The notes: generated by a model not told the origin, from the letters alone. A stretch of 47,055 bases of DNA from Clostridia bacterium (GCA_024403955.1 JAKSQX010000009.1:1-47055), one strand, 5' to 3'; counted from the stretch's first letter, positions 14,758 through 23,702 are shown. Made by a program: numbers and translations.

Positions 14758-15693
14758 CTAAATCGTAAAGTCTTCAACTGTGTAATCTTTACCAAACTTA
14801 GGCTTTTTTGCTTTGTTTGAAGGGATTAAGAGAAGCAATGCTAAGAAGACGAGATTAGCTGAAACAACGATTGCGAGATAGTTGTATTCATTAGCATAAG
14901 CATATTGAACAACTTTGCCGAGGAAAGGAATTGATAGTTTAACCTGTCCAAGGAACTGATTCTCATTTACTGTGTATGAACCGTTCTTATCTTTTACAGT
15001 TGCAATGTTCTCACCATCGATAACATCTACACTTGTGAGAAGAGCGACAGAGCGTTCATCTTTTGTTGTTACTACTGGACTTCCGAGCTCGATTCCATTG
15101 AAATCGGAATACTTAATTAAGATTACGTGATCTTTAGTAATTGTTGGACTTAACGAGTTGTTGTATACAGATGCAAAACGGTAATTTGCAATAGCATAAT
15201 CTTCATAGTTGGTTGAGAAGAGATATGCGAAAAGACTAATTAGACCAACAATCATTGAAATTACGAGGAATATCCAAAGGAAGGTTCTTACGAAAGTTCT
15301 AAGATGGGATTTTTTATAAGTTGTGTGATTCTTTGGAATGGTTCCCTCAGCAGTTTCAGGTTCAGGCTCAAAAGTAGGGAAAACTTGCTCGCCAAATTCT
15401 TCCACTTCTTTTTCGGCCACCTCAATATTATCGTCTAAAGAACTGGAGATATCCTCATAGTCATCATCAGAACCGAGGTACTCTCTAATGCGATCAGAGG
15501 AGGCGAGGGTTGATAATTCGTTCTTAAGGTTCGCAACCTCGGCTTCAAGTTCTTCAATTCTAGCTGAAGAATCCTCTGAGGACTTTATTTTCTTTGCAAA
15601 GGACACACAGTCCTTATATAGTTTATCGTTTTTCTCTTTTAATCGCTCATTTTCTTCTCTGAGAGCTTCAAGTTCAGAACGGTTTTCGTCCAT
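14758..15693 (-). CDS. Coiled-coil membrane protein with signal-peptidase-like domain
   Basis: 311 residues with three parts. Residues 1-65 are a Glu/Lys-rich coiled coil (heptads LEALREENERLKEK and IEELEAEVANLKNEL). Residues 66-135 are acidic and probably disordered. Residues about 137-160 are a membrane segment, followed by an outer domain and a second membrane segment at 272-291. The outer domain has NSLSPTI (Ser180), close to the SMEPT box of type I/SipW signal peptidases, and FLGQVKLSIPFLGK, which matches their conserved last strand. The usual His or Lys partner is not obvious (the expected position reads SVALLTS), so it may be an inactive relative. No secretion substrate gene lies nearby. 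Confidence 0.6.
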   Translation of the reverse strand: MDENRSELEALREENERLKEKNDKLYKDCVSFAKKIKSSEDSSARIEELEAEVANLKNELSTLASSDRIREYLGSDDDYEDISSSLDDNIEVAEKEVEEFGEQVFPTFEPEPETAEGTIPKNHTTYKKSHLRTFVRTFLWIFLVISMIVGLISLFAYLFSTNYEDYAIANYRFASVYNNSLSPTITKDHVILIKYSDFNGIELGSPVVTTKDERSVALLTSVDVIDGENIATVKDKNGSYTVNENQFLGQVKLSIPFLGKVVQYAYANEYNYLAIVVSANLVFLALLLLIPSNKAKKPKFGKDYTVEDFTI

Positions 15694-15709
15694 GAATTAA
15701 TCCTCCAAA

Positions 15710-15729
15710 TACTGACTAAATAGTTAGTA
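15710..15729. promoter_or_regulatory. Near-perfect palindrome, TetR-type operator candidate
   Basis: TACTGACTA-AA-TAGTTAGTA, one mismatch in 9-bp arms. ACTNACT repeats facing AGTNAGT resemble known TetR-family boxes. It lies in the leader of the signal-peptidase-like gene, between promoter and start codon. Confidence 0.5.
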
Positions 15730-15742
15730 AATTAACAATGAC

Positions 15743-15771
15743 ATTTTACATATAATTTATTGAAATTGCAA
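15743..15771 (-). promoter_or_regulatory. Promoter of the signal-peptidase-like gene
   Basis: On the minus strand: TTGCAA (15766-15771), 17-bp spacer, TAAAAT (15743-15748). Confidence 0.55.
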
Positions 15772-15787
15772 GGTAAATACGTTATCA

Positions 15788-15816
15788 TTAACAATATATT
15801 TATTATATTGTATGAT
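15788..15816 (+). promoter_or_regulatory. Promoter of the membrane-protein/RpiR/cmk run
   Basis: TTAACA (15788-15793), 17-bp spacer, TATGAT (15811-15816). Transcription would begin near 15822, which rules out the TTG at 15819 as the start of the next gene. Confidence 0.5.
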
Positions 15817-15833
15817 TATTGGAAGTGAAGGCC

Positions 15834-16373
15834 GTGAAGAATACATCGCTAACAGCGCTTGGTGGAATTATCACAGCGCTCTCGATTGTGTTTATGTTCA
15901 TGTCTTCACTTATTCCTTTTATGACATATATCGTTCCTGCCTTTGCAGGACTGCTGTTGATTGTCACAGTTCAGGAGGTTGAACTTAAGTGGTCAGCATA
16001 CATATATGTCGCCGTTTCACTTCTTTCACTACTTGTCATCGCTGATAAGGAATCTGCGGTTATGTATGCGTTCTTCTTTGGTTATTATCCGTTTGTTAGA
16101 GCGTTCCTTGACAAGAAGGTGAAAAATAAGATAGTTAATAAATTGCTTAAGTTCATTATTTTCAACGCTGGAGTTGTACTTGGTTATTTATTAATCATTT
16201 ATGTTTTTGCCATCCCGATTGAGGAGATGGAGGAGTTTGGTAAATATACAAACCTTGTTTTACTCGGACTTGGAAATATAACATTTATCTTCTATGACAT
16301 CGTAGTTAAGAATTTGTCACTTATCTATGAAAAAAAGTGGCATAAACAGATAGTTAAGTTATTCAAATTTTAG
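15834..16373 (+). CDS. Polytopic membrane protein of unknown function
   Basis: About 179 residues with five to six hydrophobic segments and a short basic C-terminus. The N-terminal NTSLTALGGIITALSIVFMF resembles the first helix of small ECF-type substrate-binding or YbbJ-like membrane proteins, but no family can be named with confidence. GTG at 15834 is chosen because GGAAGTG lies 7 bp upstream; GTG at 15825 and TTG at 15819 are in frame but lack ribosome sites. It is the first gene of a long run and is followed after 11 bp by another membrane protein. Confidence 0.75.
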   Translation: MKNTSLTALGGIITALSIVFMFMSSLIPFMTYIVPAFAGLLLIVTVQEVELKWSAYIYVAVSLLSLLVIADKESAVMYAFFFGYYPFVRAFLDKKVKNKIVNKLLKFIIFNAGVVLGYLLIIYVFAIPIEEMEEFGKYTNLVLLGLGNITFIFYDIVVKNLSLIYEKKWHKQIVKLFKF

Positions 16374-16384
16374 GAGGTACCTCT

Positions 16385-17005
16385 ATGTACGAAACATTTT
16401 CTGATTATATCAATGATGCTAAGACCAGTGGAAAGGATTGGTTAAAATCTCAATTAAAAATTTCTGCTATTACTTTCGTTCTTCTTTTAATTGGTCTCTT
16501 CATAGCAGACATAATTTTAGAGAACAAAATGGGAACTAGAGGTATAGCTCTCGATATAGTTATTCCTTTTGTTGCTTTAGGACTTGCTTTTTTTGACGCA
16601 CTACCTGTAATTGGACTTAGTGTAACAATGCTTCCTTGGGCATTCCTTGCTGCAATTATTAGGGGCCCAGAATATGGTGCTGGAATTTTAATCGTATTTG
16701 CTATTGTAATGTTGATCAAGACTTTCCTTGAACCATATATCCGTGGTAAGTCATTAGGCGTTAGCACTATTGAAGTTGTTATTGCCGCCATCATCGGTTG
16801 GTTTATTTTGCCAAAGGGTATTGGACTCGTAGTTGCTCCACTTATTTACACTATTGGCAAAAAATTCTACGTTAAATCAAATCCAAATACTTTCTTTGCA
16901 AACTTTGGATATAACTTCCTTGGTAAAGAGGGAGAGGGTGGCAAGAAGGCTGATAAGAAACCTGAAGCTATCGATATTACTGATGATGTAGAGGATGTTA
17001 AATAA
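16385..17005 (+). CDS. AI-2E-like membrane protein, half length
   Basis: 206 residues with five or so membrane segments. The centre, FFDALPVIGLSVTMLPWAFLAAI followed by KTFLEPYIRGKSLGVSTIE, matches the C-terminal half of the AI-2E/YtvI exporter family. The N-terminal half of the family (another about 150 residues) is missing, yet a good start with AGGAGG upstream is present, so it appears to be a natural short form and not a fragment. The last 35 residues are charged and cytoplasmic. Its stop overlaps the next start (TAATG). Confidence 0.65.
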   Translation: MYETFSDYINDAKTSGKDWLKSQLKISAITFVLLLIGLFIADIILENKMGTRGIALDIVIPFVALGLAFFDALPVIGLSVTMLPWAFLAAIIRGPEYGAGILIVFAIVMLIKTFLEPYIRGKSLGVSTIEVVIAAIIGWFILPKGIGLVVAPLIYTIGKKFYVKSNPNTFFANFGYNFLGKEGEGGKKADKKPEAIDITDDVEDVK

Positions 17006-17877
17006 TGAGTAAGCTTCTTTCTCAGATTGAAACAATTTATCCTACTCTTTCGAAGAGCCATAAAAAAATAGCAGACTTTATTCTCAATAACTATGAGAAG
17101 GCTGTTTGCTATACTGCTGCAAAACTTGGCACGGAGACAGACATCTCTGAGTCAACGGTTGTAAGATTTGCTACTCATCTCGGATATGAGGGCTATCCTG
17201 AGTTCCAAGAAGCTCTTCAGGAGGATATTAAAGGCAAACTTACGACTCTTCAGCGCATGGAGGTCTCAAGCCTCAAACTTGTCGATGAAGATGTTCTCGA
17301 CAAGGTTATGAGAAATGATCGCGCTTGTATTAAAGAGACCCTTGAAACTGTTTCTAGAGAAGATTTTGAAAAGGCAGCAAAGGCTATCAATAATGCCGAT
17401 AAGATTTATATTTTAGGCGTTAGAAGTTCTGCACCTCTTGCGAACTTCATGTATTTTTATTTGAAGATGGTTTTTGACAACGTTGTTCTTATCACATCTG
17501 CAAGTTCATCCGAAGAATTTGAGCAGATATTTAAGATAAAGAAGAATGATGTCTGTATTGCTATAAGTTTTCCACGTTACTCAAAGCAGGTAGTTAAAAC
17601 TCTTGAATATACGAAGGAAAAGGGAGCAAAGATTATTGCTATCACAGATAGTACAACATCTCCAATTGCACCTCTTGCAAACTATGTCTTGACTGCAAAG
17701 AGTAATATGGCTTCATTTATTGACTCTCTTGTTGCACCACTTAGCCTTATCAATGCTCTTATCGTAGAAGCTAGCCTTGAGAAGCGTGATGAGGTGCTTG
17801 AAACTTTCTCAGAACTTGAGGGTATATGGGATAAGTATGATGTTTATGAGAAATCAGAGGATATAATTAATGAGTAA
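17005..17877 (+). CDS. MurR/RpiR family transcriptional regulator
   Basis: A sugar-phosphate-sensing regulator of 290 residues. The N-terminal 80 residues are a helix-turn-helix (SKSHKKIADFILNNYEKA ... ISESTVVRFATHLGYEGYPEF), and residues about 120-250 form a SIS domain (IYILGVRSSAPLANFM, DVCIAISFPRYSKQV, GAKIIAITDS). It starts within the stop of the preceding gene, and its end overlaps the flavoprotein by 8 bp. No sugar-using enzyme is adjacent, so the ligand is unknown. Confidence 0.9.
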   Translation: MSKLLSQIETIYPTLSKSHKKIADFILNNYEKAVCYTAAKLGTETDISESTVVRFATHLGYEGYPEFQEALQEDIKGKLTTLQRMEVSSLKLVDEDVLDKVMRNDRACIKETLETVSREDFEKAAKAINNADKIYILGVRSSAPLANFMYFYLKMVFDNVVLITSASSSEEFEQIFKIKKNDVCIAISFPRYSKQVVKTLEYTKEKGAKIIAITDSTTSPIAPLANYVLTAKSNMASFIDSLVAPLSLINALIVEASLEKRDEVLETFSELEGIWDKYDVYEKSEDIINE

Positions 17878-19102
17878 AGTCATTGTTATTGGTGGCGGCC
17901 CTGCGGGTTGCCTTGCGGCTGCGACTGCTGCGCGAAACGGTCACGAAGTGACACTGCTTGAGCGCAATGCTAAAATAGGCCGCAAACTGATGATAACTGG
18001 CAAGGGCCGCTGCAATCTTACAAATGCTTGCCCTGATGAAAAAGAGGTAATAGAACATATCCCAGTGAACGGACGCTTTCTCTTTGGCGCTTTTTCACAA
18101 TTTATGACATATGACACAATGTCTCTTTTTGAAGAACTCGGTGTACCTCTTAAAGTTGAGAGAGGAGATAGGGTATTTCCTGTTTCAGACAAATCAGTTG
18201 ATATTGTTGACGCGCTTTTAAAGTATGTTAAAGATTCTGGTGTTAGAATTGTTTTTAGCGCCAGAGTTAATTCACTTGAGGCTTTGCCTGATAGCACCTT
18301 TAAAATCGCCTGTGAGGGCGGTAAAAGCTTTATCGCTGATAAGGTGATACTTGCAACTGGTGGCGCCTCTTATCCTGCGACGGGCTCGACAGGCGATGGC
18401 TACGACTTGTCGTCTTCGCTCAGCCACACTGTTGTGACGCCGACCCCGTCCCTTGTTCCAATCGAATCAAATGATCCTTGCTGTAAGCAGATGCAAGGAC
18501 TTTCTTTGAAGAATGTAGAAATACGTATTATTGACTCAAAGAGTGGGAAGGCCATTTATAAAGATTTTGGTGAGATGCTTTTCACGCACTTTGGTGTTTC
18601 TGGTCCTACAATTTTGAGCGCAAGCTCGCACATTAGAACTATGGTTGATGGACAGTATACTCTGTCAATTGACTTAAAGCCTGCTCTTGAGGAAGAAAAA
18701 CTCGACTACAGAGTTAGACGAGATTTTCTTGAAAACCCTAATAAAGATTTTCAAAATTCACTCGGTGGTCTTCTTCCAAGTAAGATGATTCCTGTAGTAG
18801 TTGAAAAGACTGGAATTGAACCTACTAAGAAAGTTAACCAACTAACTAAACAGGAGAGACAGGCTCTTGTCTATACTTTGAAGAATTTCCAAATTTCTCT
18901 CTCAAAGTTTAGACCTCTCGATGAAGCTATTATCACTTCGGGTGGTATTGATACTAAGGAAATTAACCCAAAGAATATGGAGTCTAAACTTGTTCCAGGT
19001 TTATTCTTTGCCGGTGAAATTATTGATGTAGACGCCTATACTGGTGGCTTCAATTTACAAATTGCATTTTCTACAGGATACCTTGCAGGTACCTCTGTTT
19101 GA
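17870..19102 (+). CDS. NAD(P)/FAD-dependent oxidoreductase, BaiN/YhiN (HI0933-like) family
   Basis: A 410-residue flavoprotein. The FAD-binding motif GGGPAGCLAAATAARNGHEV starts at residue 8, followed by KIGRKLMITGKGRCNLTN, the signature of this family. Near the end, ITSGGIDTKEINPKNMESKL and PGLFFAGEIIDVDAYTGGFN are also diagnostic. The physiological reaction in this organism is not established; related proteins have been linked to bile-acid reduction in gut clostridia. It overlaps the RpiR gene by 8 bp and is followed by cmk. Confidence 0.9.
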   Translation: MSKVIVIGGGPAGCLAAATAARNGHEVTLLERNAKIGRKLMITGKGRCNLTNACPDEKEVIEHIPVNGRFLFGAFSQFMTYDTMSLFEELGVPLKVERGDRVFPVSDKSVDIVDALLKYVKDSGVRIVFSARVNSLEALPDSTFKIACEGGKSFIADKVILATGGASYPATGSTGDGYDLSSSLSHTVVTPTPSLVPIESNDPCCKQMQGLSLKNVEIRIIDSKSGKAIYKDFGEMLFTHFGVSGPTILSASSHIRTMVDGQYTLSIDLKPALEEEKLDYRVRRDFLENPNKDFQNSLGGLLPSKMIPVVVEKTGIEPTKKVNQLTKQERQALVYTLKNFQISLSKFRPLDEAIITSGGIDTKEINPKNMESKLVPGLFFAGEIIDVDAYTGGFNLQIAFSTGYLAGTSV

Positions 19103-19122
19103 TAAATAAGAGGAGAACAGAT

Positions 19123-19785
19123 ATGTTTAACATTGCACTCGATGGCCCAGGTGGAGCAGGAAAAAGTACTGTCGCTAAAGCCGTAGCTTTGGAACTCGGT
19201 TTTATTTATGTGGATACGGGAGCTCTCTATCGAGCGATCGGTCTTTATTCACTTCGTAAAACGATTGACACAAGAGATATTCCAGGAGTAATCAAACTTC
19301 TCGATGAAATCAATGTTGATTTTACACACGTTGATGGTGAACAGAGAGTTATGCTTAATGGTGAGGATGTTTCTACTGAGATTCGTCTTCCTGAAGTCTC
19401 AATGGCTGCTTCTAACGTCTCTGCTATCCCTGAAGTTCGTGCATTCCTCTTAGATCTTCAGAGAAAGATAGCATCAGAGAAAGATTGTCTTATGGATGGT
19501 CGTGACATTGGAACAGTAATTCTTCCAAATGCACAACTAAAAATCTTTTTAACGGCATCTGCAGAAGTTCGTGCTAAACGTCGTTACGATGAGCTCACAG
19601 AAAAAGGTCAAAAAGTGGATTATGACGAAATCCTTAAGGACCTTAATGAGCGTGACTATCAGGATGCTCATAGAGAGACTGCTCCACTTAAGCAGGCTGA
19701 CGATGCAATTCTTGTTGATACATCAGATATGACATTTAATGAAGTAAAAGCTACTATTATTAAACTTTATGAGGAGAGAAAGTAA
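19123..19785 (+). CDS. cmk: Cytidylate kinase (CMP/dCMP kinase)
   Basis: Phosphorylates CMP and dCMP with ATP. The P-loop is GPGGAGKST (residues 8-16), followed by YVDTGALYRAIG and DGRDIGTVILPNA, both typical of bacterial Cmk. Length is 220 residues, as expected. The start at 19123 is chosen because AGAGGAG lies upstream, whereas an earlier in-frame start overlaps the flavoprotein gene. cmk, plsC and ispH-rpsA in this order is a known clostridial arrangement. Confidence 0.96.
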   Translation: MFNIALDGPGGAGKSTVAKAVALELGFIYVDTGALYRAIGLYSLRKTIDTRDIPGVIKLLDEINVDFTHVDGEQRVMLNGEDVSTEIRLPEVSMAASNVSAIPEVRAFLLDLQRKIASEKDCLMDGRDIGTVILPNAQLKIFLTASAEVRAKRRYDELTEKGQKVDYDEILKDLNERDYQDAHRETAPLKQADDAILVDTSDMTFNEVKATIIKLYEERK

Positions 19786-19786
19786 T

Positions 19787-20524
19787 ATGGCTGAGCAGAT
19801 TATTACTAACAAAGACAGATTAAAATTTTATAACGAAAAAGAATACAACTACAACTGGGATAAGAAACTCAATGAGAAGTTCATCACATATAGAATTTTC
19901 TACCCAATTGCAAAGGCAGTAGTAAATTTTAAATTTGATATTGAGTGGCATGGTACTGAAAATCTTCCAAAGGAAGGCGGATTTATGATGGCCGTTAACC
20001 ACGTTGCTGGTCTCGACCCAATCAGTATCATGTACATCACTTATCATGACCATAATGCTAGAACACTCTTCTTTATGGCAAAAGAGGAGTTTTTCCACGT
20101 TTTCTACACAAAACTTCCACTTTTACTCTTTGGTGGATTCCCTGTAAAGCGTGGTACATCTGATAGAAAGTCACTCGACTTCTCAATCCGTGTTATCAAA
20201 GAGGGCTTTGGACTTCTTGTATTCCCTGAGGGAACAAGAAATAAAGAGCGTACAAGACCTACAACAGATGCTAAAGCTGGTGTAGCTCTTATTGCTCGTG
20301 AAGCTAAAGCGGATGTTCTTCCTGTGTCAATTCATATTGAGCCAAGGAAAGAACATTATAATGGTAAAGGCGGCAAAGCCAAGTACATCATTCGTATTGG
20401 AAAACTTATTCCTTATGAGGATTTAGGCCTCGGTGATAAGCCAAAATCAAAGGAACTTAAAGCTGCTACAAAGCTTATTATGGAGAAGATTTGCGAAGAA
20501 TGGGACAAGGACGTAATCGAGTAA
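19787..20524 (+). CDS. plsC: 1-acyl-sn-glycerol-3-phosphate acyltransferase
   Basis: Transfers the second acyl chain in phosphatidic acid synthesis at the membrane. The catalytic HX4D motif is NHVAGLDP (His72, Asp77) and the substrate-binding motif is FPEGTRNKE. At 245 residues it has the usual size. The start at 19787 has GAGGAGAG upstream; an earlier ATG at 19769 would overlap cmk. Its last 25 bp overlap the ispH-rpsA start at 20500. Confidence 0.92.
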   Translation: MAEQIITNKDRLKFYNEKEYNYNWDKKLNEKFITYRIFYPIAKAVVNFKFDIEWHGTENLPKEGGFMMAVNHVAGLDPISIMYITYHDHNARTLFFMAKEEFFHVFYTKLPLLLFGGFPVKRGTSDRKSLDFSIRVIKEGFGLLVFPEGTRNKERTRPTTDAKAGVALIAREAKADVLPVSIHIEPRKEHYNGKGGKAKYIIRIGKLIPYEDLGLGDKPKSKELKAATKLIMEKICEEWDKDVIE

Positions 20525-22548
20525 TCCTTGCAGAGAAAGCTGGTTTTTGCTTTGGCGTTGAGCGCGCATGTAAAGGCCTTCAGGATTTTGTACAGGATAT
20601 GACTCCAAAGGAACGAAAGAGAACATACTGCTTAGGTGAACTCATCCACAACAATTACATCAACAAGAAAATTGCTGATGTAGGTCTCACTATTGAGGAT
20701 GACTTCGCTAAGATTCCTGATGGCAGTAATGTTATTATCCGCGCTCACGGTGTTCCTAAAGTTGTCTACGATGACTTTAAAAAGAGAAATATCAACTATG
20801 TCGATATGACATGTCCTTTTGTTAAAAAAATTCATGATATCGTATTAAAAATTGAAGGGGATAACTCAGTAATTTTGATTGCGGGAATTCCTGATCATCC
20901 TGAAGTAATTGGTATTTGTGGATTTTGTAATGTTCCATATTACGTGTTCCAGAATTGTTCGGAACTTCAGGACATTTTGACAAATTTGTCAAAAGAGAAG
21001 CCTAATTGTGAAGTTTTTGTGGTTTCTCAGACAACCTTCTCACTAAAAGAGTGGGGAAAGTGCATTAATATATTAAAAAAAATATATACAAATTCTACTG
21101 TATATGATACGATATGTAAGTCTACGGAAGAAAGACAACTTGAGGCAGATGGTCTTTCTAAGAAGTGTGATGCTATGGTCGTTATTGGCTCAAATCATTC
21201 TTCTAATACCGTAAAACTTTACAATGTCTGTAAAGAGAACTGTAAAACCTGTCTCATCGAATCGGCTAAGGAACTTGATTTGGGCTTCCTAGAAGGTTCA
21301 AGCACCATCGGTGTTACAGCGGGGGCGTCTACGCCGGCCGCTACTATAAAGGAGGTACTTGAGGCTATGTCTGAAGTAGAAAACAAAATTGTAAATGATG
21401 CTGAGGATTTCGAGGCAATGCTTGAAGAATCATTAAGCAACATGAGCACTGATCAGAGGGTGAAAGGAGTCATCGTTGGCATAACACCTACTGAGATTCA
21501 GATTGATATAGGAAGGAAGCAAACAGGTTATATCTCATATAACGAGTGGAGTTTTGACCCAACAGCTAACCCAGCTGAAGAAGCCAAGGTTGGCGACGAG
21601 ATCAACGTTGTTATCATGAAGACTAACGATGTTGAGGGTACTATCATGTGTTCCAAGAAGCGTTTTGATAGCGCTAACTCATGGGATGAACTCGAAGCTG
21701 CTATCGAGTCAGGCGAAATGCTTGAGGGTACAGTTACAGATGTAATCAAGGGTGGTATCATTGCTACTACACAGAAGGGTGTACGTGTATTCATCCCTGG
21801 TTCACTCACTGGTATTCCTAAGGACGCTCCAATGGACGACCTTAAGAACACAAAGGTTTCATTTAAGATTCTTGAAGTTAACAAGCAGCGCAGACGTGCT
21901 GTTGGTTCAATTAAGGCTCAGGCTTCATCTGCACGTAAAGAAGCTCAGGAAAAATTCTGGGCACAGGCTGAAGTTGGCCAGGTATACACAGGTGTTGTTA
22001 AGTCACTTACAAACTACGGTGCATTCGTTGACATCGGCGGCGTAGACGGCATGGTTCACATCTCTGAACTTTCATGGAAGCGCATTAAGCATCCATCAGA
22101 CGTTCTCGCAGTTGGAGATACTGTAGAAGTATTTATTAAGGCACTTGATAACAATAAGATTTCTCTTGGATACAAGAAGGACGAGGACAATCCTTGGGCT
22201 ATCCTTAAGAATACATATGCTGAAGGCGACGTTGTTAAAGCTAAGATCGTTGGCATGACAGCATTTGGTGCATTCGCAAACGTTATCGACGGTATTGATG
22301 GTCTTATCCACATCTCACAGATTGCTAACAAACGTATTGAGAAGCCACAGGATGTTCTCAAGGTTGGCGAAGAAGTAGAAGCTAAGATTACTGAAATCGA
22401 TTACGATAAGAAACGTGTAAGCCTTTCTATCCGCGCTCTTCTCCCAGAGGAAGAAGTAGTTGAGGAAGAGGCTGCTCCAGTTGAAGAGGCTCCTGCTGAG
22501 GAACCAGTAGTTGAAGAAGCACCAGCTGAGGAAGAAACTGCTGAATAA
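20500..22548 (+). CDS. ispH: Fusion of HMBPP reductase (IspH) and S1 RNA-binding protein (RpsA)
   Basis: Residues 1-290 are IspH, the Fe-S enzyme that makes IPP and DMAPP in the MEP pathway. Cluster cysteines are in GFCFGVERA (Cys17), MTCPFVKKIH and DTICKSTEERQ. Residues about 325-650 hold four S1 domains, the last two being the best (GVVKSLTNYGAFVDIGGVDG and IVGMTAFGAFANVIDGIDG). The end is an acidic Glu/Pro/Ala repeat of about 40 residues. Such IspH-S1 fusions are typical of Clostridia. ATG at 20500 is preferred; TTG at 20491 is in frame but too close to GGAGAAG. It overlaps plsC by 25 bp. Confidence 0.95.
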   Translation: MGQGRNRVILAEKAGFCFGVERACKGLQDFVQDMTPKERKRTYCLGELIHNNYINKKIADVGLTIEDDFAKIPDGSNVIIRAHGVPKVVYDDFKKRNINYVDMTCPFVKKIHDIVLKIEGDNSVILIAGIPDHPEVIGICGFCNVPYYVFQNCSELQDILTNLSKEKPNCEVFVVSQTTFSLKEWGKCINILKKIYTNSTVYDTICKSTEERQLEADGLSKKCDAMVVIGSNHSSNTVKLYNVCKENCKTCLIESAKELDLGFLEGSSTIGVTAGASTPAATIKEVLEAMSEVENKIVNDAEDFEAMLEESLSNMSTDQRVKGVIVGITPTEIQIDIGRKQTGYISYNEWSFDPTANPAEEAKVGDEINVVIMKTNDVEGTIMCSKKRFDSANSWDELEAAIESGEMLEGTVTDVIKGGIIATTQKGVRVFIPGSLTGIPKDAPMDDLKNTKVSFKILEVNKQRRRAVGSIKAQASSARKEAQEKFWAQAEVGQVYTGVVKSLTNYGAFVDIGGVDGMVHISELSWKRIKHPSDVLAVGDTVEVFIKALDNNKISLGYKKDEDNPWAILKNTYAEGDVVKAKIVGMTAFGAFANVIDGIDGLIHISQIANKRIEKPQDVLKVGEEVEAKITEIDYDKKRVSLSIRALLPEEEVVEEEAAPVEEAPAEEPVVEEAPAEEETAE

Positions 22549-22561
22549 TTTATAATGAGTT

Positions 22562-22590
22562 AAGGGCAACTGATTAGTTGCCCTTTCTTA
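22562..22590 (+). terminator. Terminator after ispH-rpsA
   Basis: Perfect 10-bp stem AAGGGCAACT/AGTTGCCCTT with loop GATT, followed by TCTTAATTT. It lies only 16 bp before the next gene. Confidence 0.85.
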
Positions 22591-22605
22591 ATTTAGAGGA
22601 ATAAT

Positions 22606-23691
22606 ATGCTTGAGTTTGAACTAAAAGAGAATACTGATGTTTTCACTCATTTAAAAGAGACAGATAAACCTATTGTTATGTACGGTACTGGCAATGGTGC
22701 AGATAAGATCTTTGCTGCATTTGATGAGTTCGGTATTAAAGTTTCTGATATGTTTATGAGTGATGAGCTCTTTAGAGATGACTGTGAGTTCCACGGTTTT
22801 AAACTCATGCGTTATGAGGATATAAAGAGTAAGTATTCAGACTGTATCATCGTTCTCAACTTTGCTGTCTTTAGACGTGACTTGTTGAACAGAATTAAGT
22901 CCATGATGGAGGACTATGAACTTGTTGCTCCATGTGTATCTGTATTTGGCTCTGATTTCTTTACTGTTAGTTTGCTAGAAAAGTATGAAAAAGAGATTAA
23001 CGGGGCTTATAGAGCTCTCTGTGATGATAAATCAAGGGAAGTATTTATAAATTCTTTAGAATTTAGGATTTCAGGTAATCCTGCGTACTTATTTGAATGT
23101 CAAACTGAGCGTGAAGAAGTCTTTAGAAACGTTATTAAGCTTAACTCCGATGAAATCTTTGTTGATCTTGGAGCGTATAGAGGGGATACTGTCGAGGAGT
23201 TCCTTCTCCAGACGAAGGGTCAGTATAAAAAAATCTATGCTTTTGAGCCTGATGAGAAAAACTATAAAAAGCTTATAGAAAATATGGGAACTCTTGATAA
23301 CGCTGAATTTATTAATAAAGCTTCATGGTGTGATAATCGTGTGATGTCGTTCTCAGGTGGTGGAGGAAGAAACTCCAGTGTACTTGAGATTGATGGAACA
23401 GAAGTTAATAACGATGAAATAGTACATACTGTTGCAGTTGATAACGTTTTAAATGGAGAACCTGCAACTTATATAAAAATGGATGTTGAGGGTGCAGAGA
23501 TTGAGACACTTGAAGGTCTTAAAGACACTCTTAAAACATATAAACCTAAACTAATTGTATCTGCATATCATAAGATTCCCGATTTATTTACATTGCCGTT
23601 AAAAATCAAAGAAATAAATCCGGACTATAAGATATATCTTCGTCATCATCCATACATTCCTGATTGGGAGACAAATTATTACTGTATTTAA
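22606..23691 (+). CDS. FkbM family SAM-dependent methyltransferase with N-terminal nucleotide-binding-like domain
   Basis: The C-terminal half (residues about 170-361) is an FkbM methyltransferase: SAM motif EIFVDLGAYRGDT, then YAFEPDEKNY, and the diagnostic IKMDVEGAEIETLEGL. FkbM enzymes O-methylate sugars or small molecules. The N-terminal 110 residues form a Rossmann-like unit (PIVMYGTGNGADKIFAAF ... SDCIIVLNFAVF) often found before such domains in clostridial surface-glycan proteins. AGAGGA precedes the ATG. It has a terminator on its left, so it needs its own promoter or read-through. The substrate is unknown. Confidence 0.85.
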   Translation: MLEFELKENTDVFTHLKETDKPIVMYGTGNGADKIFAAFDEFGIKVSDMFMSDELFRDDCEFHGFKLMRYEDIKSKYSDCIIVLNFAVFRRDLLNRIKSMMEDYELVAPCVSVFGSDFFTVSLLEKYEKEINGAYRALCDDKSREVFINSLEFRISGNPAYLFECQTEREEVFRNVIKLNSDEIFVDLGAYRGDTVEEFLLQTKGQYKKIYAFEPDEKNYKKLIENMGTLDNAEFINKASWCDNRVMSFSGGGGRNSSVLEIDGTEVNNDEIVHTVAVDNVLNGEPATYIKMDVEGAEIETLEGLKDTLKTYKPKLIVSAYHKIPDLFTLPLKIKEINPDYKIYLRHHPYIPDWETNYYCI

Positions 23692-23702
23692 TAAGTAATT
23701 TA

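Noticed and set aside
15819-15833. TTG 15819 as the start of the membrane protein gene.
   Set aside because: It lies before the predicted transcription start and has no ribosome site; GTG 15834 has GGAAGTG 7 bp upstream.
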